NCBI GenBank assembly: GCA_015075405.1 | Contig: JABTUK010000004.1 | Span: forward strand, 248,001 to 312,000 | DNA from: Anaerolineales bacterium | GTDB lineage: Bacteria > Chloroflexota > Anaerolineae > 4572-78 > J111 | Direction of reading: 5' to 3' | DNA length: 64,000 bases | Part shown: piece by piece, positions 1 through 9,174 of the stretch | Layout of the letters: every line of letters starts with the position of its first letter | How positions within the stretch are numbered: position 1 is the stretch's first letter | Notes under the pieces: model-generated | Database searches by the model: none | Told to the model about the DNA's origin: nothing | The model's input: only the letters and a program-made list of their open reading frames with translations | Made by a program: the position numbers and the translations under genes

Positions 1-3000
1 TATGCCGCCAATTTTGAGGAAGCCGTGGGGCTGGTCGTCGAGTTAGAAGCTCGGGATACCGGCGTTTTGGCTCGTCTGGAGCAGCAGGCGACTTTGTTAC
101 AGAACACCATCGAGGAAGTTGACGATCCGGTTTTAGCCGGCCTCTATTGGCAAATGCGGACTTCTGAAAAGGAATATCTGCTGACCCGCCAGGTTTCCCG
201 GCTGGCCGCCGCCCGCCAATTGATCGCTCCGTTGCGTGAAGCAATTGACCTGTCGCCCCAATGGGACTCCGCCCAAAAGAAACTAGCCCTGGAGTATTTG
301 GCAACCTATGAGTCAATTGCCCAGGAGTTGCTAACCCAGGATAACCAGATTCGGAACCTGCGCAGCGGCTTTGATTTACAAGCAACAGCGTTGGAACCCA
401 TTTTTAACCAGTTGATTGCCCTGGCTGAGACCGAAGTAGAACAGGCTCGCCAGCAAATTACCTTGACTAACCGTGCGGTCACAGCATTTTTAACCGGAGC
501 TGTCCTGGCGGCGGTGGTGTTGGCAGCTCTGATTGGTTTGCTCCTTAACCACAGTATCACCCGTAATGTGCTCAAGTTAAAAAATACAGCGCTGGAACTA
601 CAACAAGGCCACCTGGAGGCGCGGGTGGATATGCAGCGCGGGGACGAGTTAGGCCAGTTGGCTGAGGCCTTTAATGCCATGGCCGGACGAATTAACGAAT
701 TGGTGGGGAGTTTGGAAACCCAGGCCGCAGTTGCTCAAACACGTTTATTTGAAGCCATCGAGAGTATGCCCGCCGGTTTTTCGTTGTACGATGTCAACGA
801 CCGCCTGGTGCTTTGCAACAGCAAATATCGTGATATGTGGGCCGAGAACGCCGATCTGATTGTGCCCGGTGTTTACTTTGAAGATCTGGTTCGCACGGCA
901 GCTGAACGAGGCCATTATCCCGAAGCCGCCGGCTGGGTAGACGAGTGGGTCCGTCAGCGGGTCGAGCAGCACCGCAACCCGCAAGGCCCCATGGAACGAC
1001 TGCTGAATAATGGCGTCTGGCTGCAAATTAGTGAGTACAAAACGCACGATGGCGGCATTGCGGCCATCTTAATTGATATTACCGAGCGCAAATGGTCCGA
1101 AAAAGTGCGGGCGGCGATGTACCGGGTTTCCGAAGCGGCTAACTCGGCTCAAAAACTGGAAGAACTTTTTCTGGTCATTCACAGTGTTGTCGGCGGCATG
1201 ATCCCCGCCCGGAATTTTTACATTGCTTTGTACGACCCTGTTGCAGAAACTTTGTCTTATCCCTATTTTTTGGATGAGTACGATGAACCTCCGGCTGGCC
1301 CAGAACCCCTTGGCAAAGGGTTGACCGCCTATGTGCTGCGGACCGAACAACCGCTTTTAGCCTCACCCGAAGTGCTTCAAGAGTTAATCGGCCGGGGTGA
1401 GGTAGAGCCGGTAGGCGCTTTGCCCGTTGACTGGCTGGGCGTCCCCTTGAGGGCCAATGATAAGACCATTGGGGTGATTGTTGTGCAATCCTACAATGAA
1501 AATGTGCGCCTGGGAGAAGAAGAGTTAAATGTTCTTATGCTGGCCTCAACCCAGGTAGCAGCGGCGATTGAACGCAAGCGGGCAGAAGAAGCGCTGCGGG
1601 CATCCGAGGCCCGTTATAAAATCCTGTTCGATGCCGCGCCGGTGGGAATCTTTACCAAAGACCGGGCCGGTTATTATACCAGCGCCAATGATGACCTGCT
1701 GCAATATTGGTCGCAGAATCCGGTCGGCTTTCGGGATGCCGATTTGCTGCCGCCCGATATTGCCGCCGGATTGCGTCTGGCCGACGTGCAGGTGATGGAA
1801 GCGAATGAGGAACTGACCCTGGAAGAAGAGATGGAAACCCCCCAGGGCCGGCGCACAGTTCTCTCGCGCAAAACGCCGCTGCACGATGCCGACGGCAATG
1901 TGGTGGGTATTTTAGGTATCAGCCTGGATATTACCCAGCGCAAACAAGCCGAAACCGATTTGCAGAAAGCCAAAGAGGCGGCAGAAACCGCCAACCGGGC
2001 CAAAAGTCAATTTCTGGCCAATATGAGCCACGAACTACGGACGCCGCTCAACGCCATCATCGGTTACAGCGAAATGTTGCAGGAGGAAGCCGAGGAATTG
2101 GGCCAGGCTCATTTCACGGCTGACCTGGAAAAAATTCACGCTGCCGGCAAGCATTTATTAGCCCTGATTAATGATATCCTCGACCTTTCTAAAATTGAAG
2201 CAGGCCGGATGGAGCTTCATCTCGAGACGTTTGAAGTGGCTAAGGTTATTCAGGAAGTGGCGCTGACGGTCAAACCGCTGGTTGAGAAAAACAATAATGT
2301 TTTGGAGGTTCACAGTTCCGCCGAGCTTGGCTCCATGCGAGCTGACCTGACCAAAATGAGACAATCCCTCTTTAACCTGTTGAGCAATGCCAGCAAATTT
2401 ACCCAGCAAGGCGTCATCACCCTCAGCGTGGAAAGGATGAAGGATGAAGGCGGAAGGCTGAAATTAAAAGAGGTAATTCATCCTTCACGCGAAGCGTTCA
2501 TTCTTCATCCTTCCCAAGATTGGTTAGTGTTCACCATCAGCGATACCGGCATTGGCATGAGTCCAGATCAAATAGATAAACTGTTTGAGGCATTTGTGCA
2601 GGCGGATGCTTCGACCACCCGCAAGTATGGCGGCACCGGCCTGGGGCTGGCGATTACCCGGCGGTTTTGCCAGATGATGGGCGGCGATATTGCCGTGCAA
2701 AGTGTGGCCGGCCAGGGGTCAACTTTTACCATCTGGCTGCCGGCTGAGGTGGCTGAATCGAAACCGGAAGTGACAGGCCCGTTGTTTCCTACAGATGAAT
2801 TCAACCGGGGTTTGAGCCGGTCAAAGCCGGTTGAAGCTACCACTATTTTGGTCATTGACGATGACCCCGCCGTGCATGACCTCATGCGTCGTTTTTTGAG
2901 CAAAGAAGGGTTTTGGGTCGAGACGGCCAGCAGCGGTGAAGCGGGCCTGGCCCTGGCCCGCCGCCTCAAGCCTGCTGCGATTACGCTGGATGTGATGATG

Positions 3001-3597
3001 CCGGGCATGGACGGCTGGGCTGTGCTGACCGCGCTCAAAGCAGACCCGGAGCTGGCCCATATTCCGGTGATTATGCTGACCATGGTGGACGACAAAAATT
3101 TCGGCTATGCGCTGGGGGCGGCGGAGTATTTGACCAAACCCATTGACCGGGGGCGGTTGTCGGCCCTGTTGGGTAAGTATCGCTGCGAATCGCCGCGCTG
3201 CTCGGTGCTGCTGGTTGAGGATGATGTCACCACGCGGGAAATGATGCGCCGCATGCTGGAAAAAGAGGGTTGGACCGTAGCCGAAGCCGAGAATGGGCGT
3301 GAGGGTCTGGCCCGGATGGCCGCAAGCGAGCCGCAGTTAATTTTACTGGATTTGATGATGCCGGAGATGGATGGCTTTGAATTTTTGACCGAACTCCGGC
3401 AAAACGCTGCCTGGCGAACGATTCCCGTTGTGGTCATTACAGCCATGGACCTGACCCCGGAGGATCGGCAGCGCTTAAACGGTTCTGTGACCCAAATTTT
3501 ACAGAAGGGGGCTTACAGCCGCGATGAATTGCTGGAGGAAGTGCGGCAGTTGGTGCTGAGTTGTCTTCAGACAGAGTTGGCCGGGCCGATGTCATAA
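1..3597 (+). CDS. Hybrid histidine kinase with two receivers (5'-partial)
   Basis: Membrane sensor kinase that would autophosphorylate on His and pass the phosphate to its own receivers. The frame is open to base 1, so the true start lies outside; numbering here is from the GTG at 25. Seen in order: an N-terminal helical sensor, a membrane segment near residues 155-175, HAMP (175-230), PAS (240-350), GAF (370-515), PAS (530-650), HisKA with MSHELRTPLNAIIGYSE (His near 668), HATPase with N box LLSNASKF and G box SDTGIGM, then two receivers (about 940-1055 and 1062-1180), both with LDxMMPxMDG acceptor motifs. A Lys/Glu/His-Pro-rich insert at about residues 803-832, between N and G boxes, is encoded by a GGATGAA-type repeat hairpin. 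First of a row of five signalling genes. No DNA-binding output is present. Confidence 0.9.
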   Translation, partial: YAANFEEAVGLVVELEARDTGVLARLEQQATLLQNTIEEVDDPVLAGLYWQMRTSEKEYLLTRQVSRLAAARQLIAPLREAIDLSPQWDSAQKKLALEYLATYESIAQELLTQDNQIRNLRSGFDLQATALEPIFNQLIALAETEVEQARQQITLTNRAVTAFLTGAVLAAVVLAALIGLLLNHSITRNVLKLKNTALELQQGHLEARVDMQRGDELGQLAEAFNAMAGRINELVGSLETQAAVAQTRLFEAIESMPAGFSLYDVNDRLVLCNSKYRDMWAENADLIVPGVYFEDLVRTAAERGHYPEAAGWVDEWVRQRVEQHRNPQGPMERLLNNGVWLQISEYKTHDGGIAAILIDITERKWSEKVRAAMYRVSEAANSAQKLEELFLVIHSVVGGMIPARNFYIALYDPVAETLSYPYFLDEYDEPPAGPEPLGKGLTAYVLRTEQPLLASPEVLQELIGRGEVEPVGALPVDWLGVPLRANDKTIGVIVVQSYNENVRLGEEELNVLMLASTQVAAAIERKRAEEALRASEARYKILFDAAPVGIFTKDRAGYYTSANDDLLQYWSQNPVGFRDADLLPPDIAAGLRLADVQVMEANEELTLEEEMETPQGRRTVLSRKTPLHDADGNVVGILGISLDITQRKQAETDLQKAKEAAETANRAKSQFLANMSHELRTPLNAIIGYSEMLQEEAEELGQAHFTADLEKIHAAGKHLLALINDILDLSKIEAGRMELHLETFEVAKVIQEVALTVKPLVEKNNNVLEVHSSAELGSMRADLTKMRQSLFNLLSNASKFTQQGVITLSVERMKDEGGRLKLKEVIHPSREAFILHPSQDWLVFTISDTGIGMSPDQIDKLFEAFVQADASTTRKYGGTGLGLAITRRFCQMMGGDIAVQSVAGQGSTFTIWLPAEVAESKPEVTGPLFPTDEFNRGLSRSKPVEATTILVIDDDPAVHDLMRRFLSKEGFWVETASSGEAGLALARRLKPAAITLDVMMPGMDGWAVLTALKADPELAHIPVIMLTMVDDKNFGYALGAAEYLTKPIDRGRLSALLGKYRCESPRCSVLLVEDDVTTREMMRRMLEKEGWTVAEAENGREGLARMAASEPQLILLDLMMPEMDGFEFLTELRQNAAWRTIPVVVITAMDLTPEDRQRLNGSVTQILQKGAYSRDELLEEVRQLVLSCLQTELAGPMS
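2432..2520 (+). repeat. In-frame GGATGAA repeat hairpin inside the kinase
   Basis: Left arm carries GGATGAA units, right arm the complementary TTCATCC units. Both lie inside the HATPase domain and stay in frame, translating to a loop that ends in FILHPS. Equivalent inserts lie at the same alignment position in the next two kinases. Confidence 0.75.
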
Positions 3598-3730
3598 AGC
3601 GCAACCGGTAGGGCAGGTGAAGGGTTTCTGATTTTTCTAAAGATATTCTCACCATTTCCATGTTTAATTTATATTTTCTTATGTTATTTTGTTTGGGTCA
3701 AAATAGTTTAGGCCAGGGTAAATTAAAAAT

Positions 3731-6700
3731 ATGAAACGAGTTTTTAACCCCGCCGTTGCATTGATGAATCGGCTCAAATATCCTCAGAAGTTTCTGCTCA
3801 TCAGCCTGCTTTTCATTCTGCCCCTGGCCCTGGTGATGTTCCAATTTATTCTCCAAATTAATTCTCGGATTGATTTTGCTCAAAAAGAAATATACGGCAA
3901 CGCCTATCTGCGTTCGATGCGCCAATTGCTAGAACACACCTTGCAGCGCCGATTACTGATCCACGAATATTTGGGTGGTAACACCGCTCTTGAGGTTGAT
4001 CTGCAAAAGAGTCAAGCCCAGATTGACGCGGATTTTGAGGCGCTGGAAGCAGTCAACCGGAAATTTGGCCAGACCTTACAGACAACAACCAAATTTCGGG
4101 TGCTTCAGGCCAGTTGGCAAAATTTGCGCATTAACGAGCTGGGCCAGGATAAGCAGGTCAGCGATGACCTGTATGCAAAATTCATTGCCGATATTCGGGC
4201 CTTGATTTCCCTGGTGGGCGATACCTCCAATCTGATCCTCGACCCTGACCTTGACAGTTACTATTTAATGGATGCCATTCTCCTCAAACTCCCCGAAAAT
4301 CAGGACTTGCTGGCTGAGACGGGCTTGTTAGGCCAACAAGTTGCCCAACAACAAAACCTCACCCCCGATGAAAAAGCCCAATTAATTGTTTTGGGTGGCC
4401 TGGTTCAGTCTAATGTAAATACCACCCGCAATGGCTTAGGAGTAGCTTTCCAGAATAATCCGGCTCAAAACCTGGAGCCAACCCTGATTGGTCCTCTCCA
4501 GCAATTTGTGACCATCAATGAGGTATTTTTAGAAACGCTTAATCGAGATATTGTCAACTCACAGCAGTTAAAAATTACTCCTGAGGTTTACACTACCCTG
4601 AATAGCACAGCCCTGGAAGCGAGCTTTAAGCTGTGGGATCAAACCGTAGTGGCGTTGGATGGTCTGCTACAAGCCCGCATTGACGGCTTTACCCGCAGTA
4701 AGTATTTAGTGAGTGGAGTCACAGTTTTGGGCTTGGTTTTGGTGGCTTACTTGTGGGTTGGTTTTTACCTGGCGGTCATGCGTACCGTTTCCAACCTTGA
4801 TGAAGTATCAAAGCGTATGGTCAACGGCGAAATGACCAGGATGGTTACTCTGGAAAACCGGGACGAATTGGGTCAGGTAGCCACCTCTTTCAATCAAATT
4901 GCCAGCGCCCTGGTTTTGGCCAGTACCCAACGTCAGGCAGTCCTGGATAATGCTGCCGATGGTATAATTACTACCGACGAACAGTTTATCATTGAGTCTT
5001 TAAACCCGGCGGCTGAACAAATCTTCGGGTATCAAGCGGCTGAGGCCATTGGCCAACCCATTACGATGCTTATTCCTGAAGCCTCTCAATCGAGGCAGGA
5101 GGGCCAGCTATTTGATAAAAATCGTTGGCTTGAGCAGAAGGACGCTGGGATAGCCCAGGAAATCGAAGGAGTGGGACGGCATAAAAACGGCAAATATTTT
5201 CCCCTGGAGTTATCTCTCAGCCAGATGCGGCTGGGGGAGCAGCAACACTTTATTGGCATTTTGCGCGACATCACCGAGCGCAAACGAGCCGCCGAAGAAC
5301 TGGCCCTGGCCCGCGACCAGGCGCTGGAAGCCAACCGGGCCAAGTCGGTCTTTTTGGCTAACATGAGCCATGAACTCCGCACACCCCTCAACGCCATTAT
5401 TGGCTACAGCGAGATGTTGCAGGAAGAGCTGGAGGATTTGGGCCAGGATGAGTTTGTGCCCGATTTGCAGAAAATCAACTCGGCGGGTAAACATTTATTA
5501 GCCCTTATCAGCGATATTCTGGATCTTTCCAAAATCGAGGCCGGCCGGATGGACCTCTTTTTGGAGAGTTTTGCGGTGGCTCCGGTCATTAAAGATGTGG
5601 TAACTACCATTCAACCGCTAATCCAGAAAAATAACAACACCCTCGAAGTTCACTGCGCCGAAGATGTCGGCCTGATGCACGCTGACTTGACCAAAGTGCG
5701 GCAAATTATTTTTAACCTCTTAAGTAATGCCAGCAAGTTTACCGAGCGGGGGACCATCACCCTCATGGTCGAAAGACGAAAGGCGCAAAGCGGAGCGATA
5801 AAAGTGGAAAATGAACTTCATCCTTCCGCCTTCAGCCCTCATCCTTCCCAGGAGTGGCTGATTTTTGGGGTCAGCGATACCGGCATTGGCATGACCTCTG
5901 AACAAATGGAGAACCTGTTTCAGGAATTTACCCAAGCCGATGCCTCGACCACCCGCAAATATGGCGGCACAGGGCTGGGGCTGACCATTAGCCGTCGTTT
6001 TTGCCATATGATGGGCGGCGAGATCGAGGTGGAAAGTGAGCCGGGGCATGGTTCGACCTTTACGGTGTGGCTGCCGGCGCAGGTGCTTGAACCTAAAGTT
6101 GACGAACCAAAGCTTGAGATTGAATATATCGGTGGGGTCGGGCCGGTGGACGGTTCGGACCTGGTGCTGGTGATTGACGACGACCCGGTGGTCCGTGACT
6201 TGATGCAGCGTTTTTTGGTTAAAGAGGGCTTCCGAGTTCAATTGGCGGCTAACGGGGAGATTGGGCTGCACCTGGCAAAAGAACTGCGTCCCGCCGCCAT
6301 TACCCTGGATGTGATGATGCCGGGCATGGATGGCTGGGCCGTACTCACCGCCCTCAAAGCTGATCCCGACCTGGCCGATATTCCGGTGGTGATGCTGACC
6401 ATGGTCGATGAGAAAAACCTGGGCTATGCCCTGGGCGCGTCGGATTACCTGACCAAACCCATCGAGCGAAACCGTTTGCTGACCGTTCTCAATAAATATC
6501 GCTGCCACCAGCCGGAATGTCCCGTCCTGCTGGTCGAAGACGACCCCTTGACCCGCGAGATGATGCGCCGGATTTTGGAGAAAGAAGGCTGGCAGGTGGT
6601 CGAGGCCGGCAATGGACGGGTCGCTTTGGAGAAAGTGGCTGAGTGTCGCCCGGAGGTTATTCTGCTTGATTTAATGATGCCGGAGATGGATGGCTTTCAA

Positions 6701-6910
6701 TTTCTGGCCCAGCTTCGCCAGGAGTTTCAGGGGCTAAATATTCCGGTGGTGGTGGTGACAGCGATGAATTTGTCGGAGCTGGAACGCCAGCAGCTTAACG
6801 GCTCGGTGACGCAGATTCTGCAAAAAGGGGCTTACAGCCGCGAAGAGCTATTGAAACAGGTGCGTGATTTAGTGGCAACGTCTATCCAACCGGCCTCAGG
6901 TGGAAAATGA
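3731..6910 (+). CDS. Hybrid histidine kinase with two receivers
   Basis: Transmembrane sensor kinase, paralogue of the gene before it. Seen: TM helix at residues 21-43, an all-helical extracytoplasmic sensor (about 44-325) containing DPDLDSYYLMD, a motif I associate with helical sensor domains of chemoreceptor-like proteins, TM near 327-350, HAMP (350-400), PAS (405-520), HisKA with His near 545, HATPase, then two receivers with LDVMMPGMDG and LDLMMPEMDG. HATPase carries the in-frame insert near 678-706. Kinase and receiver parts are close in sequence to the upstream kinase while the sensor is unrelated, so the two genes probably arose by duplication with sensor exchange. Start ATG follows an AT-rich gap of about 130 bp. 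No target gene is adjacent except the downstream receiver proteins. Confidence 0.9.
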   Translation: MKRVFNPAVALMNRLKYPQKFLLISLLFILPLALVMFQFILQINSRIDFAQKEIYGNAYLRSMRQLLEHTLQRRLLIHEYLGGNTALEVDLQKSQAQIDADFEALEAVNRKFGQTLQTTTKFRVLQASWQNLRINELGQDKQVSDDLYAKFIADIRALISLVGDTSNLILDPDLDSYYLMDAILLKLPENQDLLAETGLLGQQVAQQQNLTPDEKAQLIVLGGLVQSNVNTTRNGLGVAFQNNPAQNLEPTLIGPLQQFVTINEVFLETLNRDIVNSQQLKITPEVYTTLNSTALEASFKLWDQTVVALDGLLQARIDGFTRSKYLVSGVTVLGLVLVAYLWVGFYLAVMRTVSNLDEVSKRMVNGEMTRMVTLENRDELGQVATSFNQIASALVLASTQRQAVLDNAADGIITTDEQFIIESLNPAAEQIFGYQAAEAIGQPITMLIPEASQSRQEGQLFDKNRWLEQKDAGIAQEIEGVGRHKNGKYFPLELSLSQMRLGEQQHFIGILRDITERKRAAEELALARDQALEANRAKSVFLANMSHELRTPLNAIIGYSEMLQEELEDLGQDEFVPDLQKINSAGKHLLALISDILDLSKIEAGRMDLFLESFAVAPVIKDVVTTIQPLIQKNNNTLEVHCAEDVGLMHADLTKVRQIIFNLLSNASKFTERGTITLMVERRKAQSGAIKVENELHPSAFSPHPSQEWLIFGVSDTGIGMTSEQMENLFQEFTQADASTTRKYGGTGLGLTISRRFCHMMGGEIEVESEPGHGSTFTVWLPAQVLEPKVDEPKLEIEYIGGVGPVDGSDLVLVIDDDPVVRDLMQRFLVKEGFRVQLAANGEIGLHLAKELRPAAITLDVMMPGMDGWAVLTALKADPDLADIPVVMLTMVDEKNLGYALGASDYLTKPIERNRLLTVLNKYRCHQPECPVLLVEDDPLTREMMRRILEKEGWQVVEAGNGRVALEKVAECRPEVILLDLMMPEMDGFQFLAQLRQEFQGLNIPVVVVTAMNLSELERQQLNGSVTQILQKGAYSREELLKQVRDLVATSIQPASGGK
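5768..5850 (+). repeat. In-frame repeat hairpin inside the second kinase
   Basis: Degenerate GAAAG(A/G)CG units on the left and CATCCTTCC units on the right, inserted at the same HATPase position as in the neighbouring kinases. Translated core is HPSAFSPHPS. Confidence 0.65.
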
Positions 6911-6928
6911 ATTGGCGATTATGGAAAT

Positions 6929-6978
6929 TGGAGTCCAAAGCTTGCTTTGACCTTTTCCAAAGCAAGCTTTGGACTCCA
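6929..6978. repeat. Perfect 21-bp inverted repeat
   Basis: Arms 6929-6949 and 6958-6978 are exact reverse complements, with an 8-base spacer. It lies in the 94-bp gap between two kinase genes. No T-run follows on the + strand, so a classical terminator is unlikely; it could still be an mRNA stabilising hairpin or a dispersed palindrome. Confidence 0.8.
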
Positions 6979-7004
6979 TCCTCAACTGATTTGGGGCAGC
7001 AGTT

Positions 7005-8747
7005 ATGACCAAGCGCCAACCCAAAGACCAGGCCTTGCATCAGCAAAATGAATATCTTGAAGCCTTGCATGAAACTACGCTGGCTTTGATGAATCGGCTG
7101 GATTTGGCCGATTTCCTGCAAACCCTGGTCACCAGGGCGGCCCAACTGCTGGGAACAGAGCACGGTTATGTGAGCCTGGTCGAGCCGGAGCGGGGCGGGG
7201 TTGAAATCAAGGTTGGAATTGGCTTGTTCCGTCACTACCTGGGCTATACCTCTATGCCGGGCGAAGGGTTAACCGGAAAAGTATGGCAAACCGGGCAATT
7301 GGTGATCGTGGACAATTATGATCGTTGGGCCGAACGCTCCCTCCATTTTGATTACAATGTGGTTGGAGCAGTGGTGGGCCTGCCGCTCAAATCGGCGGGG
7401 GAGGTGGTAGGGGTGCTGGGCGTTGCTTGTCCGCCTGACTCGCCCCGGCAATTTGACCGGCGTGAGGTGGAGTTGTTGGACCGTTTTGCCCAACTGGCCT
7501 CAATTGCGCTCGATAACGCTCGGTTGTATACTGCAATGCAGCGCGAATTAAGCCAACGCCAGCAGGCAGTTGAAGCCCTCCAGGAAAGCGAACTGCGCTA
7601 TCGCCGCTTGATTGAACTTTCGCCGGAGATGATTGCTGTTCACAGTGAAGGGCGTTTTGTTTACATAAACCCGGCTGGGCTGAATCTGCTGGGGGCTAAA
7701 TCGCTGGAAGAGTTGGTAGACCGGCCCATTTTGGATATTGTCCACCCCGATTACCGTGAATTGGTTTCGCTGCGGGTGCGAAAAATGCAGGAAGAAGGGG
7801 CGCAGGTCAATCTTCTTGAAGAAAAGTACCTCCGGCTGGATGGACAGATCATTGATGTTGAGGTTACAGCCACGCCAATAACCTACGCCGGCAAACCGGC
7901 GGTGCAGACCGTGGTTAGAGATGTTACCCAGCGCAAACGGACTGAAACAGAACTGCAAAGGGCTAAAGAGACGGCGGAGGCGGCCAATCGGGCCAAAAGC
8001 CAATTTTTGGCTAATATGAGCCACGAGCTTAGAACACCGCTTAATGCGATTATCGGCTACAGTAGCTTGCTGCGCGAAGAAGCCGAGGAGGCGGGGCCGG
8101 CTGAATTTATCCCTGATCTCAAAAAAATCCATACAGCCGCCACCCATCTGCTGCAAATCATTAATGATGTCCTCGATCTGTCCAAACTCGAAGCCGGCCA
8201 ATTAGAACTTCATCAAGAGAGTTTCGATTTGGGCACGTTGGTTAGCAATGTGGTCACGACCATTAAACCCCTGGTTGAGCAAAAAGGGAATACTTTGGAG
8301 GTGCGCTGCCCCGACCACCTGGGCGCTCTGTATACCGATCAGGTCAGGCTGCGCCAGGTGCTACTCTATCTGCTTAGCAACGCGGCCAAGTTTACCGAGA
8401 ATGGGGTGATTACGCTCACCGTTGAAAGGATGAACGCTTTGCGTGAAGGCGGAAGGATGAAAAAAGAGGGTAAAAATTTCATCCTTCATCCTTCGGACTT
8501 CATCCTTTTCAAAGTGTCCGATACGGGCATCGGGATAACGTCAAACCAAGTAGATCATATCTTTCAGGCTTTTACCCAAGCTGATGTTTCGACCACTCGC
8601 AAATATGGCGGTGCTGGGCTGGGCTTGGTTATCAGCCAGCGGCTTTGCCAGATGATGGGTGGCGAAATTACAGTGCAGAGCGAGCCAGGACGTGGTTCAA
8701 CCTTTACCGTTCGTCTTCCGGTTGTAGCTGCGCCGGGCCAGGTCTGA
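7005..8747 (+). CDS. Cytoplasmic GAF-PAS histidine kinase
   Basis: Soluble sensor kinase of 580 residues with no membrane segment. Seen: GAF domain (about 30-170), PAS (190-310), HisKA with NMSHELRTPLNAIIGYSS (His near 345), HATPase with LLSNAAKF, SDTGIGI and GGAGLGL boxes. Unlike its two upstream paralogues it has no receivers; the single-domain receiver beginning 28 bp downstream probably supplies that step. It carries the same kind of repeat-derived insert between N and G boxes (about residues 475-503, ending FILHPSDF). ATG start; the gap before it holds only the perfect palindrome, so cotranscription with upstream genes is plausible. Confidence 0.9.
   Translation: MTKRQPKDQALHQQNEYLEALHETTLALMNRLDLADFLQTLVTRAAQLLGTEHGYVSLVEPERGGVEIKVGIGLFRHYLGYTSMPGEGLTGKVWQTGQLVIVDNYDRWAERSLHFDYNVVGAVVGLPLKSAGEVVGVLGVACPPDSPRQFDRREVELLDRFAQLASIALDNARLYTAMQRELSQRQQAVEALQESELRYRRLIELSPEMIAVHSEGRFVYINPAGLNLLGAKSLEELVDRPILDIVHPDYRELVSLRVRKMQEEGAQVNLLEEKYLRLDGQIIDVEVTATPITYAGKPAVQTVVRDVTQRKRTETELQRAKETAEAANRAKSQFLANMSHELRTPLNAIIGYSSLLREEAEEAGPAEFIPDLKKIHTAATHLLQIINDVLDLSKLEAGQLELHQESFDLGTLVSNVVTTIKPLVEQKGNTLEVRCPDHLGALYTDQVRLRQVLLYLLSNAAKFTENGVITLTVERMNALREGGRMKKEGKNFILHPSDFILFKVSDTGIGITSNQVDHIFQAFTQADVSTTRKYGGAGLGLVISQRLCQMMGGEITVQSEPGRGSTFTVRLPVVAAPGQV
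8427..8510 (+). repeat. In-frame repeat hairpin inside the third kinase
   Basis: GGATGAA-like units on the left arm and CATCCTT units on the right arm, in the HATPase loop equivalent to the inserts in the two preceding kinases. Frame is kept. Confidence 0.7.
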
Positions 8748-8775
8748 ACCAAAGACCGGCAATGGGCGTCAAACG

Positions 8776-9174
8776 ATGGTAAAAATATTGCTTGTTGAAG
8801 ATAATGAAACAAATCGGGATATGTTATCCCGGCGTCTGGCCCGCAAAGGTTACGAGGTGATTATTGCCGTGGATGGCGCTGAAGGAATCAGCGCCGCCCG
8901 GCAGCAAACCCCCGATTTGATCCTGATGGACATGAGCCTGCCGGTGTTGGACGGTTGGGAAGCGACCCGCCAGCTCAAAGGTGAGGTCGCCACCCGTCAT
9001 ATTCCCATTATTGCCCTCACCGCCCACGCCATGGCCGGCGACCGAGAAAAAGCAATCGAGGCCGGTTGTGATGAGTACGAGACAAAGCCGGTTGAGTTTC
9101 AACGCCTCCTGAGCAAGATCGAAGCGCTTTTGAATGGAAACCCCGGCAGTTACAAAGAAAGCTTTCAGCCGTGA
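8776..9174 (+). CDS. Single-domain response regulator (CheY-like)
   Basis: Receiver-only protein of 132 residues. Acidic pocket E8/D9, phospho-acceptor Asp52 (LILMDMSLPVLDGW), Thr in LTAHAMAGD and conserved Lys in ETKPVEF are all present, so it should be phosphorylatable. Its stop overlaps the GTG start of the next gene by 4 bases (GTGA), which implies translational coupling. Likely a phosphorelay intermediate or soluble partner of the adjacent GAF-PAS kinase. Confidence 0.9.
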   Translation: MVKILLVEDNETNRDMLSRRLARKGYEVIIAVDGAEGISAARQQTPDLILMDMSLPVLDGWEATRQLKGEVATRHIPIIALTAHAMAGDREKAIEAGCDEYETKPVEFQRLLSKIEALLNGNPGSYKESFQP

